Shown here in pieces: positions 63,078 through 64,000 of a DNA stretch of 64,000 nucleotides. Each line of letters starts with the position of its first letter. The stretch's first letter is position 1. The DNA comes from Owenia fusiformis (lineage: Eukaryota; Annelida; Polychaeta; Sabellida; Oweniidae): assembly GCA_903813345.2 (NCBI GenBank), contig CAIIXF020000005.1:30631375-30695374 (forward strand), read 5' to 3'. The position numbers and the translations under genes were made by a program. The notes under the pieces are model-generated. The model did not search any database. It saw nothing but the letters and a program-made list of their open reading frames with translations, and was not told the DNA's origin.

Positions 63078-63792
63078 TATTTAGTATTGAGATTCAATGT
63101 AGTCTAACTATAATCAAATGTTTTCCAATATAAAATAGACTTTGCCAAATTATGATACTAACACCGATCCAGCTGTGGAACTTTCTGAATGTCTGAATGT
63201 TTATGCATGAAAAATGGAATCAAAGACGTTATCACAGTCAGTGCTAAATACAAATGTGTACAATACTATGTACAATTTATGTAATAACGTACAATTATTT
63301 AATGCTACATATAAATGTATATGGATCATTTAGAAGAAAGTAATTTTCTTTCTACACTTTCTATAAATAAACAATAAATGATCATGACTATAATCTTGTG
63401 AGTATTTTATTTCAATGACAGTCTGTCAAAAATCAGCTTTACATTACAATGACTGTATTGTTTGGGCTTTAGTAATAGATATACTATGAATAAAATATAG
63501 AATAAATATTGAAGTATTTCTTAGAGTGCTTTGTAAACATCTTGGTGAATTCAACTTTAAGGCTGATACATTTTCTTGAATTTTACTTGTTGAACGTCAA
63601 TGTAGAATAAAGTGTATTCAAATATTGGAATACTCCAAGATGTCTATTTGCTAACATGTTTGTTACTACGTAATCTTCCGCTCCACCCAATAGTGATGAT
63701 AATTGCTTAATAACCAATGTCCATGGAGGTACAGTAGATAAATATAATCTAGTCCTATTTTGAAAACCTTTAGTTTACATCAACTTATAACA

Positions 63793-63918
63793 AGGCATTA
63801 ACATGCAAAAGGTCACAACCTGCCATTTGTTACAGATGCCAAACACCGACCACTGCCCACCAAAAGCCGAACAACATCCACAAAAATGTTGGAGACCAAC
63901 AATATGTGGTGACATAAT
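63793..63918 (-). mobile_element. GTCACCAC-hairpin element, copy 12
   Basis: Minus-strand copy: AAGGCATTAACATGCAAAAG, TGCCATTTGTTACAGATGCC, ACATCCACAAAAATGTTGGA, AATATGTGGTGACATAATAA. Confidence 0.8.
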
Positions 63919-64000
63919 AATCATTGAACATCACATTTGGAGGCACTGATTCTCAACTACCTCACCACTATCCATCTCTTCCTGGATACCATATTTTGGC

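Overview
This window is AT-rich animal nuclear DNA with genes split by long introns, GT-AG splice sites, AATAAA signals and dense short inverted-repeat transposons. I see no bacterial operons, Shine-Dalgarno sites or CRISPR. The repeat style (many foldback and MITE-like families, CCGT-rich simple repeats followed by ATGGCCGCCAT-type repeats) and the protein sequences suggest a lophotrochozoan invertebrate, probably a bivalve mollusc. That assignment is an inference.

Layout. (1) 1-4.9 kb: nested inverted repeats with a promoter-like motif and a possible short first exon, then an E-box/CRE cluster inside a repeat-like segment. (2) 4.9-46.4 kb, plus strand: one gene for the bifunctional enzyme 6-phosphofructo-2-kinase/fructose-2,6-bisphosphatase (PFKFB). 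I rebuilt it exon by exon; every junction agrees in reading phase and the main form is 466 aa. It appears to have alternative first exons: 1a with a basic Ser-rich segment like the liver PFKFB1 phosphosite, 1b without it, and a candidate 1c behind an intronic promoter-like module that would skip the ATP-binding half. It also has a pair of tandem, phase-matched, apparently mutually exclusive exons for the fructose-6-phosphate segment, the first of which needs a GC-AG splice donor. (3) 50.66-51.11 kb, plus: a two-exon gene for a 57-aa single-pass membrane protein. (4) 51.42-52.28 kb, plus: an unrecognised 287-aa basic protein with an AATAAA signal. (5) 58.9-55.3 kb, minus: a 1203-aa protein built of Thr/Glu/Pro repeats, Pro/Lys/Arg repeats, a coiled coil and a C-terminal CaaX box. 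A TATA-bearing upstream leader exon is proposed near 61.2-61.4 kb.

The rest is introns and intergenic DNA filled with repeats: about a dozen copies of a ~130-bp GTCACCAC-hairpin element, several TIR or foldback elements, a 54-bp minisatellite with a 217-bp higher-order unit, and other short tandem arrays.

The clearest biology is in PFKFB. The gene seems able to switch its N-terminal phosphoregulatory segment, its sugar-binding exon and possibly its whole kinase half by promoter and splice choice, which would shift the balance between making and destroying fructose-2,6-bisphosphate.
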